Shown here: one piece after another, positions 27,455 to 34,794 of the stretch
Position numbering within the stretch: position 1 is the first letter of the stretch
Layout of the letters: the number at the start of each line of letters is the position of its first letter
The notes under the pieces: generated by a model
Told to the model about the DNA's origin: nothing
Seen by the model: the letters and a program-made list of their open reading frames with translations, nothing else
Databases searched by the model: none
Made by a program: the position numbers and the translations under genes
From: Dactylosporangium fulvum
GTDB lineage: Bacteria; Actinomycetota; Actinomycetes; Mycobacteriales; Micromonosporaceae
Length of the DNA stretch: 64,000 bases
Assembly: GCF_025137375.1 (NCBI RefSeq)
Contig: NZ_CP073720.1
Location: forward strand, 5,852,501-5,916,500
Direction: 5' to 3'

Positions 27455-28369
27455 ATGGCGGGGCAATCCGAGCCGAGCCTGAGCGCGATCATGAGCGAGC
27501 GGCGTCAACTGACGAATCTCGCGTACCGGCTCCTCGGCTCCCTGGCCGACGCCGAGGACGTCGTCCAGGAGACCTACGCCCGCTGGTACGCCATGTCCCG
27601 GCAGCAGCAGGACGCCATCGAGTCGCCCGGCGCCTGGCTGACGACGGTCGCCGGTCGCATCTGCCTGGACCTGCTCGGCTCGGCACGGGTCCGGCGGGAG
27701 CGCTACGTGGGCGAATGGATCCCCGAGCCGCTGCCCGAACCCACGGAGTGGGTCAGCGGGCGGCCGGACAGCACCACCGCCGACCCGGCCGACCGGGTCA
27801 CCCTCGACGAGTCGGTCAACATGGCCTTCCTCGTCGTGCTCGAATCGATGACGCCGGCCGAGCGGGTCGCGTTCATCCTCCACGACGTCTTCCGGTACCC
27901 CTTCCCTGAAGTGGCCGAGATCGTCGGCCGTACGCCGGCGGCGTGCCGCCGGCTGGCCTCATCGGCCCGCCGCCGCATTCGCGTGGCGCAGCCTCCAGCG
28001 ACCCCGGCAGCCCGGCACGCCGGCATCGTCCGAGACTTCAAGCTGGCCTGGGCGGCCAAGGACATCAACGCTCTCATCGGCCTTCTCGACCCCGACGCCA
28101 CGGCGACCGGCGACGGTGGCGGCCTCGTCAGAGCCGAACTCCGCCCGATCGAGGGCGCCGAGCAGGTCGCGCGCTTCTTCGCCGGCCGGGCCGACACGGC
28201 ACCCGGCGTGACGATTCTGGAGCGTACGGTCAACGGCCAGCCCGGCCTGGTGACCCAGCGGCACGGCGTCACCGTGGCCGTGCTGGCGTTCGACGTCACC
28301 GGCGACCGGATCAAGCACATCTGGGCAGTCCTCAACCCCGACAAGCTCCGTTCCTGGACGGCAGGCTAA
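27455..28369 (+). CDS. ECF41-type sigma factor with SnoaL-like C-terminal domain (SigJ-like)
   Basis: A 304-residue RNA polymerase sigma factor. Region 2 (RQLTNLAYRLLGSLADAEDV, about 18-37) and region 4 (about 125-180, with FPEVAEIVGRTPAACRRLAS) flank a linker. The C-terminal SnoaL/NTF2-like extension replaces an anti-sigma factor in the ECF41 group. The three group signatures are visible: WIPEP in the linker (WLPEP box), DGGG near residue 224 and NPDKL near the end. The extension regulates activity in known members. ECF41 genes normally sit beside a carboxymuconolactone-decarboxylase or oxidoreductase target gene; none is present here. It lies 31 bp after the SARP gene. Confidence 0.9.
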   Translation: MAGQSEPSLSAIMSERRQLTNLAYRLLGSLADAEDVVQETYARWYAMSRQQQDAIESPGAWLTTVAGRICLDLLGSARVRRERYVGEWIPEPLPEPTEWVSGRPDSTTADPADRVTLDESVNMAFLVVLESMTPAERVAFILHDVFRYPFPEVAEIVGRTPAACRRLASSARRRIRVAQPPATPAARHAGIVRDFKLAWAAKDINALIGLLDPDATATGDGGGLVRAELRPIEGAEQVARFFAGRADTAPGVTILERTVNGQPGLVTQRHGVTVAVLAFDVTGDRIKHIWAVLNPDKLRSWTAG

Positions 28370-28396
28370 AGGGATGCCTGCTACAGTCTGCCGGGA

Positions 28397-28460
28397 GACG
28401 GCGCGTCCGCCGTCGACTGCTCGAAGGTCGTCCACCGGACGAGGTGGACGGGAGATTCCC
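28397..28460 (+). ncRNA. Structured leader candidate with three consecutive hairpins
   Basis: Three hairpins follow one another ahead of a strong ribosome binding site. The first (28397-28414) has a perfect seven-bp stem GACGGCG/CGCCGTC with loop CGTC. The second (28429-28450) has an eight-bp stem CGTCCACC/GGTGGACG with loop GGACGA. The third (28450-28460) is GGGA/TCCC and shares G28450 with the second, so they could be alternative folds. GAAGGAGG follows at 28463-28470 and then a 31-codon ORF. I do not recognise a named riboswitch. Confidence 0.4.
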
Positions 28461-28476
28461 TGAAGGAGGCGAGTTG

Positions 28477-28572
28477 ATGGCCGCCGTGCAGGCCGCTGCC
28501 CTCGTGCGCAGCGCACCGACCATCCTCACCTTCCGGGCTCCGAACCGACGGCGCGCTGCCGCACCGCGCTGA
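28477..28572 (+). CDS. Tiny ORF behind a strong ribosome binding site
   Basis: A 31-residue ORF begins with ATG at 28477, preceded at six bases by GAAGGAGG, one of the strongest ribosome binding sites in the window. The peptide starts MAAVQAAALVRSAP and ends in a basic, Arg/Ala-rich tail. No family is recognised. Its position after three hairpins and 104 bp before a methyltransferase gene suggests a leader peptide or a small regulatory protein. It could also be spurious; only the ribosome binding site and structure argue for it. Confidence 0.4.
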   Translation: MAAVQAAALVRSAPTILTFRAPNRRRAAAPR

Positions 28573-28639
28573 CGCTCGCGTCACCGCCGCCACAACACGC
28601 CGTCACTGCGCCACGTCGTCATCGGGCGCGCAGCGGAGC

Positions 28640-28657
28640 CCTTGACCTCCCTCAAGG
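28640..28657. promoter_or_regulatory. Palindrome overlapping a TTGACC -35-like box
   Basis: CCTTGA, six bases and TCAAGG form a perfect inverted repeat 20 bp before the methyltransferase ATG. TTGACC inside it matches a -35 element. Symmetric CTTGA/TCAAG sites around TTGAC boxes are typical of MerR-type activation, but no MerR gene is present in the window. Confidence 0.35.
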
Positions 28658-28676
28658 ACAAGGAATCTGCCAGGCA

Positions 28677-29429
28677 ATGAGCGACTTCATGACCGCGTTC
28701 TTCACCCTGCACCACGGCCTGCCCCGGCAGGCGCCGGGCTCGGACACCACGACCCGCCGACTGTTGGAGCTCGCCGGTCCACTGCCGGCTCACCCTCGCG
28801 CGCTCGACCTGGGCTGCGGGCCGGGCCGGTCAGCGCTGCTGCTCGCCGCCGAGGCCGGCGCGCACGTCACCGCCGTCGACACACACCAGCCGTTCCTGGA
28901 AGAGCTGGCCGCCGCGGCGAGCCGGCGCGGCCTCGCCGACGCGATCGACACCGTCAACGCCTCCATGGCGCGGTTGCCCTTCCCCGACGGAAGCTTCGAC
29001 GTGATCTGGGCGGAGGGGTCGGCGTACAACATCGGTTTCGACACCGCCCTGCGTGACTGGAAACGGCTGCTCGCACCCGGCGGCGTCCTCGTCGTGACCG
29101 AATGCGAATGGGCGACCGGCACCCCGTCGGAGGCCGCACGCGCATTCTGGGCGGCGGAACCGCTGCGCGACACCACGCGGAACACCGCGGCTGCACACGC
29201 GGCCGGGTACACGGTCGTGGCCGTGCTGGCGGTGCCGGACGCCGACTGGTTCGACGAGTACTACACACCGCTCGCGGCCCGGCTCGACGTGACCGACACC
29301 AGCGACCCGGCAATGGCCGAAGCGGTCGCGCAGAGTCGAATCGAGATCGCATTGCGCCACGAGCATGGCGCGGACTACAAGTACACCGGATACGTCCTGC
29401 GCCCCACCGAGGACGAGCGGCCGCGGTAG
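28677..29429 (+). CDS. Class I SAM-dependent methyltransferase
   Basis: A 250-residue soluble methyltransferase. The SAM-binding motif I is ALDLGCGPGRSALLLAAEAG (about residues 41-60), with the acidic end of beta-2 in AVDTHQPF and motif IV in FDVIWAEGSAYNIGF. The C-terminal part is variable. The substrate is not predictable; the layout resembles small-molecule methyltransferases. It has a private upstream palindrome (28640-28657) and is probably transcribed separately from the sigma factor. A second, unrelated methyltransferase follows after 222 bp. Confidence 0.85.
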   Translation: MSDFMTAFFTLHHGLPRQAPGSDTTTRRLLELAGPLPAHPRALDLGCGPGRSALLLAAEAGAHVTAVDTHQPFLEELAAAASRRGLADAIDTVNASMARLPFPDGSFDVIWAEGSAYNIGFDTALRDWKRLLAPGGVLVVTECEWATGTPSEAARAFWAAEPLRDTTRNTAAAHAAGYTVVAVLAVPDADWFDEYYTPLAARLDVTDTSDPAMAEAVAQSRIEIALRHEHGADYKYTGYVLRPTEDERPR

Positions 29430-29651
29430 CGGCTGGCTGCGCGTCGTCCGGCATCCCGGGCCGGGGGCTGCCTTCGGGCCGCTCCCGGCCTTCTCCGCCG
29501 CCCTGCCCCCTCCGGGCCGGTTTCGACGGCGTTCGGCGGCCGCCCGTGCGCGCCGCCACCGGCATCTCCCCCTCGCTCAGCGGTCCTGCGAGCGATCGCC
29601 GGTACGCTTCCAGTTGCACGACCGGCGAGCCAGACGCACCGGAGGTTTGCG

Positions 29652-30314
29652 GTGAACGCACACAACGCCGACATTGCCGGCGACAGGCCCTATGACACCG
29701 ACTACGACGAGCTCTACCGCGACACCGCCGGCTCGGGCGGGCCGCCCTGGGACATCGGTGGTCCGCAGCCGGCACTCGCGGCGGTGCTCAACGGCGGGGT
29801 GCAGGGGCCGAAGGTGCTCGACGTCGGCTGCGGCACAGGCGATCTCGCGCTCGCCCTCGCCCGCCGCGGCTACGAGGTGACGGCGGTCGACATCTCGCAC
29901 GTGGCGATCGACACGGCCCGCGCCAAGGCCGCCCGCGAGGGCCTGGCGGTGCGCTTCGAGGTCCAGGACGCCACGGCCCTGTCGTTGCCGACGGCGCCGT
30001 TCGACTCGGTGTTCGACTCCGGCTTGCTGCACAGCCTCCACCGGCGCGGCGGCGGCGAGGTGGACGACTACCTCGCGCTCCTGCCGGGCCTCGCCGCGCC
30101 GGGCGGGACCGTCTTCGTGCTGGCGGTGTCGCCGGAGGCGGGCCATGGCTGGGGCGTGACCGAGGCGTTTCTGCGGGCGGGCTTCCCCGAGCCGGCGTGG
30201 GTCGGCACGGAGGTCGAGAAGATCGACGTGGCTGCGGAGACGGGCGGCCGGGAGCTCGTGCTGCGCGGCTTCCTGCTCCGCACGGTCCGGGCCGGGACTC
30301 GTCGCGACGGCTGA
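29652..30314 (+). CDS. Class I SAM-dependent methyltransferase, small-molecule type
   Basis: A 220-residue methyltransferase. The GTG start has GGAGG eight bases upstream (CCGGAGGTTTGCG). Motif I is KVLDVGCGTGDLALALARRG (about 54-73), followed by VTAVDISHVAIDTA and FDSVFDSGLLHSL. The N-terminal PYDTDYDELYRDTAGSGGPPWDIGGPQPAL resembles thiol/thiopurine-type methyltransferases of actinobacteria, in which a Trp-Asp pair precedes the SAM site. The compact size suits a detoxification enzyme. Convergent with the decayed minus-strand region that follows. Confidence 0.84.
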   Translation: MNAHNADIAGDRPYDTDYDELYRDTAGSGGPPWDIGGPQPALAAVLNGGVQGPKVLDVGCGTGDLALALARRGYEVTAVDISHVAIDTARAKAAREGLAVRFEVQDATALSLPTAPFDSVFDSGLLHSLHRRGGGEVDDYLALLPGLAAPGGTVFVLAVSPEAGHGWGVTEAFLRAGFPEPAWVGTEVEKIDVAAETGGRELVLRGFLLRTVRAGTRRDG

Positions 30315-30356
30315 GACCGAGCAGGCTCGCCGCCCGGGACCGGGCGCAGCCGGTCA

Positions 30357-31044
30357 TCATGGCTTACGAGACCGGCCCGGTGACACCGGAGCCGCGCTGA
30401 GCATCCGGTTCCTGGCCACCCCGCCCGCCGCGGCGGTGGTCACGTGCCGGTGGTTGCGGTTGCGCCGGAAGACGAACCCGCCCCGCAACACTCCGCCGCC
30501 GGGCAGGTCGTGGAGCTCGTACTCGTCGCCGTCGACCACCACCACGACCCGGTTCAGCGGCTCCCCCGACCGCACCAGGTGGGCGTGGCGTCGCCACGCC
30601 GCCGCCTGCCGCGCCTGACCGGCCGCCATCAGCAGGTCGGCGTGCCGTTCGGCCAGGGCGGCCGCCGGCTCAGCCTGCCCGACATCGAGCGCCGCGGCCG
30701 CGTCGCCGAGCTGGAAGCAACACTCCTGTCCACGGCCGGCCCTTCAAACCCGCGCGTCTCGGCGAGGGTGCTCGACAGCAACTGCCTCGCCTCGCCGTAG
30801 CGGACCTCGCCCATCAGCTCCCGGGCCTGTCCGAGCGCACCTGCCGCGCGGCGATCGGGTTGGACTCCTGCGGCCCGTGCATCGCGTCGAGCAGCGTGGG
30901 ATCACCCAGCTGCGCGGCGAAGAACTGCGCCACACCGATGAGGGCGCCGGTGTGGAGTGCCGGCGCAGGCGGCACGCGAATGGCGGCAGCGATGGTTGCG
31001 GATCCAGGGACCACCCGGCTTCCCGTCAGACCTCGTGGCCGCAC
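30357..31044 (-). pseudogene. Frameshifted remnant of a TPR-like regulatory or sensor protein
   Basis: Three minus-strand segments in different frames read as one decayed protein. The order is HTGALIGVAQFFAAQLGDPT (from about 30960), then ARELMGEVRYGEARQLLSST (about 30830-30780), then QLGDAAAALDVGQAEPAAAL running into RVVVVVDGDEYELHDLPGGG (about 30700-30500). The alternating helices resemble TPR repeats of AfsR-like or XRE-TPR regulators. At least two frame changes are needed to join them, and no start or clean C-terminus is evident. Either a true pseudogene or, less likely, indel errors in the assembly. Confidence 0.5.
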
Positions 31045-31050
31045 GCCGTC

Positions 31051-31768
31051 CGCCTGCCCGGCTACGGCCCCGGAACCTCAACGGCGTAAGTGATGTGGCC
31101 GGCACTCAAGGGCCACGACCCGGCCAACTGTGCCGGCGACCGGCCTCACGATCCACCCGCCGTGCCGTGAGCGTAGCGGCCGGTCGTCACGAGGCACCTC
31201 AACGCCGCGTCGGCAGGCGCCGTGACCGAATACCGGGATAACATTGATGAGTATCGAGGTTCAATCGGTCAACTCGACATGATCGCGAAGGCTTTGCGCC
31301 GCCTGGCAGCCACAAGTCTCCGCGATCATGAAATCGGATTCCATCGTCGACCGTCAATGCACCAAGATGTCGGAAATGTCCCGACCGTTAACACGGATCG
31401 GCCGACGCGACGGAGAGGCCGACGAGCCAGCGCGCACAAACGAGCCGGCGGCAGGACCTGACCGACGCGCTCCCGCTGCTGCCCACGGCACCCGGGCAGC
31501 GTCGTCCACCGAAGCGGAACACGCGGCAGCCAATCGACGCCGGCCGGCACGGCTCGGTACACCGCGACGGGACATGCCCGCCGAGCACACCCCCTGGCAG
31601 GCACTCACCGGCACGCCGCCGGCAATGCCGCCCGGACCGGGTCCTGGCCGCCAAGGCCCACGCAGCCGAGCCGGCCTCCGCCGCTGCGGCATCCCCCAGG
31701 CCGACCATGTCGCACAGCAGACGTCACGCCTGGCGAAGACGATCCCGGTCGAGAACACCTACGCCGGT
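31051..31768. other. About 700 bp without a convincing gene
   Basis: Frames are open on both strands but have no recognisable domain, no good ribosome binding site and Arg/Pro/Ala-rich translations typical of non-coding GC-rich DNA. A patch at 31230-31400 is less GC-rich than its surroundings. A 79-codon frame starting at GTG 31222 reads plausibly for about 40 residues and then becomes Arg-rich. I take the whole stretch as degraded sequence continuous with the neighbouring remnant. Confidence 0.5.
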
Positions 31769-32134
31769 TCAGAGCCAGACGGTGCCCAGCCAGGCGACCG
31801 CGGCTGCGGCCGCGAGGAGGCCGATGTTGAGGCCGATCAGCCGGGCCTCGCCGCGCGACAGGTGGACCGCGATGCCACCGACCTGGATCAGGACGAGGCC
31901 GATCGCCGCTGCGATGGCGAGCCAGGGCGCGATCCCGCTCAACGGTGGCAGGATCAGGCCGGCCGCGCCGAGGATCTCCAGCAGCCCGATGGTCCTGACC
32001 AGCGACATGGGGATCTGATCGACCCAGCCCATCATGGGCCGCAGTTGCTCCTGGCTCTGGGCGACCTTCTTGCCTCCGGCATAAAGGTAGAACACCGCCA
32101 GCAGCGCGGCGACGATCCAGTACCCGACTTCCAT
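31769..32134 (-). CDS. DoxX-family membrane protein
   Basis: A 121-residue integral membrane protein with four predicted helices: VGYWIVAALLAVFYLYAGGKK, then around IGLLEILGAAGLILPPLSGI, APWLAIAAAIGLVLIQVGGI and NIGLLAAAAAVAWLGTVWL. The first-helix motif FLFAGxxK and second-helix ELLGAxGLIL are diagnostic of DoxX/DUF4870-like quinol-associated proteins. It is divergent from an HxlR-family regulator, a very common pairing in which the regulator responds to electrophilic or redox stress. A 10+10-bp palindrome lies 25 bp upstream of its start and would repress it. Confidence 0.85.
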   Translation of the reverse strand: MEVGYWIVAALLAVFYLYAGGKKVAQSQEQLRPMMGWVDQIPMSLVRTIGLLEILGAAGLILPPLSGIAPWLAIAAAIGLVLIQVGGIAVHLSRGEARLIGLNIGLLAAAAAVAWLGTVWL

Positions 32135-32158
32135 GACGGCCCCTTTGCGGACGAACAT

Positions 32159-32183
32159 GCCGGTAACCAGGACGGTTACCGGC
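32159..32183. promoter_or_regulatory. Perfect palindromic operator between DoxX and HxlR genes
   Basis: GCCGGTAACC, spacer AGGAC and GGTTACCGGC form a perfect ten-bp inverted repeat between two divergent genes. HxlR-family regulators bind inverted repeats of this size as dimers. It lies just upstream of the DoxX start codon and 80 bp upstream of the HxlR start. A second, wider pair GTAAG (32185-32189) and CTTAC (32219-32223) may be an auxiliary element. Confidence 0.6.
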
Positions 32184-32262
32184 CGTAAGTAACCACATGA
32201 TGCGTCACTATTGGAGGGCTTACAAAAGGCACACGCGTGTGCGTGACGCACAAGGGGTTGTC

Positions 32263-32640
32263 ATGTCGGAGTACGAGCACACCTGCATGATTCGGGGCGA
32301 CGGGGGCCGGACGATCCGCGCGATCCTCGATCAGATCTGCAACAAGTGGACACTGCTGATCGTGGCGACCCTCGATCAACGCACGCTGCGCTTCACCGAT
32401 CTGCACCAGCAGATACCGGGGATATCCCAGCGCATGCTGACGCTGACCCTCCGGAACCTCGAGCGCGACGGCCTGGTGGCCCGGACGGTTCATGCGGAGG
32501 TCCCGCCACGGGTGGAATACGCGCTGACCCCTACCGGCAAGAGCCTCCTCCCGCCCGCGCTGGCTCTCGCCGGATGGGCCATCGAGCACGTCCCGCACAT
32601 CGAGGCCAGTCGCGCGGCCTACCAGGCGCGGACCGGGTGA
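32263..32640 (+). CDS. HxlR-family transcriptional regulator
   Basis: A 125-residue winged-helix regulator. The MarR/HxlR pattern is clear: the conserved N-terminal Cys (HTCMIRGD), ILDQICNKWTLLIVATLDQR, then FTDLHQQIPGISQRMLTLTL as recognition helix and the wing PPRVEYALTPTGKSLLP. The Cys near residue 8 is the usual redox or electrophile sensor in the QorR/YodB group. The chosen ATG follows AAGGGG; longer starts upstream lack support. Divergent from doxX and likely its repressor through the palindrome at 32159-32183. Confidence 0.87.
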   Translation: MSEYEHTCMIRGDGGRTIRAILDQICNKWTLLIVATLDQRTLRFTDLHQQIPGISQRMLTLTLRNLERDGLVARTVHAEVPPRVEYALTPTGKSLLPPALALAGWAIEHVPHIEASRAAYQARTG

Positions 32641-32752
32641 CCCAGGGTCCGGGCCGTCTCACGCTGACGCGAGGCGGAAGACGGTGGCCACCGGCCCGAC
32701 CTGCACCGCCGGCCCGCCCACACCGGTCCGGCGTCGCCTTGGCAATAGGCGG

Positions 32753-33964
32753 TCAGGCGGGCCGTGGCGCACGGCCGTTCCGGACGACCAGCAGCAACAG
32801 CAGCCCGCCCGCGCACAGCGCCGTGCTCATGCCGAAGGCCAGCCGGAACCCGAACTGCTGCGCCACCCCGAACAGCGGACCGGCGAGCATCGCCCCGATC
32901 GGGAACGTGTTGGTGAACAGCGTGGTGGCCCGGCCCGGCTCGGCCGGCAACAGGTCCTGCATGAAGCTGATGCCGAGCCCGGTCACCGCCGCGATGAACA
33001 GCGCGTTCACCACCTGCGCGACGAGCAGGACCCAGACCGCGCCGGCCACGGTGGCGATGCCGTAGTACGTCACCCCGAAGGCCGCCCCGGCCAGGATCAG
33101 CGGGCGCAGCGAGATCCGGGTGGACAGCCAGCCGAACAGCAGCATGAGCGGGATCTCCAGCGCCGCGCACAGGCCGAGCAGCAGGCCCGCGTCACTGATC
33201 TGGCCGCCCAGGTCGCGGCTGGTGAACAGCGGCAGCGCCTGGGCGCCCAGGGTGAGCGGGCACTGCAGCAGGGTGAACGCGGCGGCCAGCACGAGCAGCT
33301 TCCATCGTGGGGCGTGCGGCGCTGCCGGGTCCGGCCGGTCCGCGGTGGGCTCGGGCAGGACCGGCCGCCCGTCCAGCGGTTCCAGCCAGAAGATCGCGAC
33401 CGCGGCCGCCACCAGGTACGTGGCCGCCGCGATGCCGTACACCAGTTGGAAGCCGCCGGCCTGCAGCAGCGCCGCACCCAGCGGTGGCCCGGCCACCCAG
33501 GCGACCGAGAAGACCGTGCGCAGGCTGCTGATGCCCATGGTGGCCCGGGCCGGGTTGTCGCGCAGCAGCACCTCGCGGGCATACGCGAAGGCCTGCGGGA
33601 ACAGCGCGCCGGCCAGCGCGGTGGCGGTCACCGCCAGGCCGAGCAGGATCCAGTAGTCGCGCACGTACGCGGTGGCCAGTGAGCCCGCGCAACCGGCCAG
33701 CGCCGCGGCGATCAGCAGGCCGCGGCGTATCGCCCGGCGGTCGGAGAGCCGCGCGGTCACCGAGGACACCAGCACACCGGACAGCGGCGCGACGATCAGG
33801 AACACGGTGACCCGCAGCGGGCTGGCGCGGACCTCGGTGCTCAGGAACAGCGCGAGGAACGGGTACACCAACGCGGTCGAGACGCCGACGACGAGGAAGA
33901 CCAGGCCCAGGGGAAGCAACGTGACGCCGATGTGCCGCTCACGCGACGAGAGTGCCTGGACCAT
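32753..33964 (-). CDS. MFS efflux transporter, SetA (sugar efflux)-like
   Basis: A 403-residue major facilitator with about 12 membrane helices. The first helix reads GLVFLVVGVSTALVYPFLAL, and loop 2-3 carries ARLSDRRAIRRGLLIAAALA, the MFS motif A. FSVAWVAGPPLGAALL and a large central cytoplasmic loop (DGRPVLPEPTADRP) follow. The arrangement resembles the sugar-efflux (SET) family. ATG at 33962-33964. It is divergent from an XRE-cupin regulator, which probably controls it. Substrate unknown; an amino-acid- or sugar-like toxicant is plausible. Confidence 0.84.
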   Translation of the reverse strand: MVQALSSRERHIGVTLLPLGLVFLVVGVSTALVYPFLALFLSTEVRASPLRVTVFLIVAPLSGVLVSSVTARLSDRRAIRRGLLIAAALAGCAGSLATAYVRDYWILLGLAVTATALAGALFPQAFAYAREVLLRDNPARATMGISSLRTVFSVAWVAGPPLGAALLQAGGFQLVYGIAAATYLVAAAVAIFWLEPLDGRPVLPEPTADRPDPAAPHAPRWKLLVLAAAFTLLQCPLTLGAQALPLFTSRDLGGQISDAGLLLGLCAALEIPLMLLFGWLSTRISLRPLILAGAAFGVTYYGIATVAGAVWVLLVAQVVNALFIAAVTGLGISFMQDLLPAEPGRATTLFTNTFPIGAMLAGPLFGVAQQFGFRLAFGMSTALCAGGLLLLLVVRNGRAPRPA

Positions 33965-34118
33965 GGTCCCGTACGTTACGGCCGAGGCTTCGGTAGGCGG
34001 CACGAGTATTGCGCGGATCACCACGGGCACGGCACGGGGACGCCGGTGCCGGACTGCCTCGTTGTGCGCTCGACCGGCATGCAGATCAGCCGTTGGGGCC
34101 TCTTCACCACCGGGACAA

Positions 34119-34135
34119 GTTCGATAGGATCGAAC
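34119..34135. promoter_or_regulatory. Palindromic operator upstream of the XRE-cupin regulator
   Basis: GTTCGAT, AGG and ATCGAAC form a perfect seven-bp inverted repeat that contains a likely -10 hexamer (TAGGAT), 24 bp before the regulator start. It fits autoregulation and control of the divergent transporter gene. Confidence 0.5.
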
Positions 34136-34158
34136 AAGTTTTGGCAGGAGGTTCGGAC

Positions 34159-34779
34159 GTGCGCACGACGGCAAAACTCGACCACGTCGAGAGCAACGGT
34201 CAGGTCCTGGTCGGTGCCCGCATGCGGCAGTTCCGCAAGGAGCGCGGGCTGACCCTGCGGGGTCTGGCCACCCAGTCCGGCTTGTCGATCGGGTTTCTCT
34301 CGCAGGTGGAGCGGGGCATTTCGGCGATCGGCCTGACCGCCCTCAACGGGGTGGCCGCCGCGCTCGACCGGCCGGTCGCCGACTTCTTCCACGAGGAGGA
34401 TCACGAGGCCCAGCCGACGGCACCCGTCGACAGCCCGCCCGACCACTTCACGTTGACCCGCGCCCAGAACGGCGCCACCGAGTACGTCTCCGGCCAGACC
34501 ACCTACCGCATGCTCTCCGACCGCGGGCCGCAGCTGGTGCTCGAGCCCATGGTCGTGCACATCGCGCCCGGCGGCCGGCGCGAGGAGGCCTACGGCCACG
34601 CCGGCGAGGAGTTCGCCTACGTGGTCTCCGGCGAGCTGCTCTACGAGGTCAACGGCATCGAGCACCGGCTCTACCCGGGCGACAGCGTGCACCTGCGGTC
34701 GAGCACCCCGCACCGGCTCTACAACGACACCGACGGGGTCACCACCGTGGTGTCGGTGGTGACCCCGCGCCTGTTCTGA
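34159..34779 (+). CDS. XRE-family regulator with C-terminal cupin domain
   Basis: A 206-residue regulator. The GTG start is preceded by AGGAGG at six to seven bases. The N-terminal HTH_3 (GARMRQFRKERGLTLRGLAT then SGLSIGFLSQVERG, about 18-52) is followed by a C-terminal cupin_2 domain (about 125-200) with HIAPGGRREEAYGHAGEEFA and GDSVHLRSSTPHRLYN, the metal- or ligand-binding beta barrel. Such proteins (PuuR-like) repress uptake, efflux or polyamine/amino-acid genes and sense small molecules through the cupin. Divergent MFS efflux gene is the likely target. It converges with operon 8 with only 15 bp between stops. Confidence 0.88.
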   Translation: MRTTAKLDHVESNGQVLVGARMRQFRKERGLTLRGLATQSGLSIGFLSQVERGISAIGLTALNGVAAALDRPVADFFHEEDHEAQPTAPVDSPPDHFTLTRAQNGATEYVSGQTTYRMLSDRGPQLVLEPMVVHIAPGGRREEAYGHAGEEFAYVVSGELLYEVNGIEHRLYPGDSVHLRSSTPHRLYNDTDGVTTVVSVVTPRLF

Positions 34780-34794
34780 AGATCGTGTTCACTC

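Noticed and set aside
28390..28470. Guanidine-II (mini-ykkC) or glycine riboswitch for the three-hairpin leader
   Set aside because: The ACGA in the second hairpin loop is not flanked by the GG/CC closing pairs of guanidine-II and the first loop is CGTC. The GGGAGA and GAAGG strings do not have the spacing of a glycine aptamer.
31222..31461. 79-codon plus-strand frame in the decayed region
   Set aside because: The first 40 residues could be protein-like, but there is no ribosome binding site or family and the rest is Arg-rich.
31328..32188. Plus-strand open frame of about 286 codons before and across the DoxX gene
   Set aside because: Low-complexity Arg/Pro/Ala translation that runs antisense through DoxX, which has four credible membrane helices.
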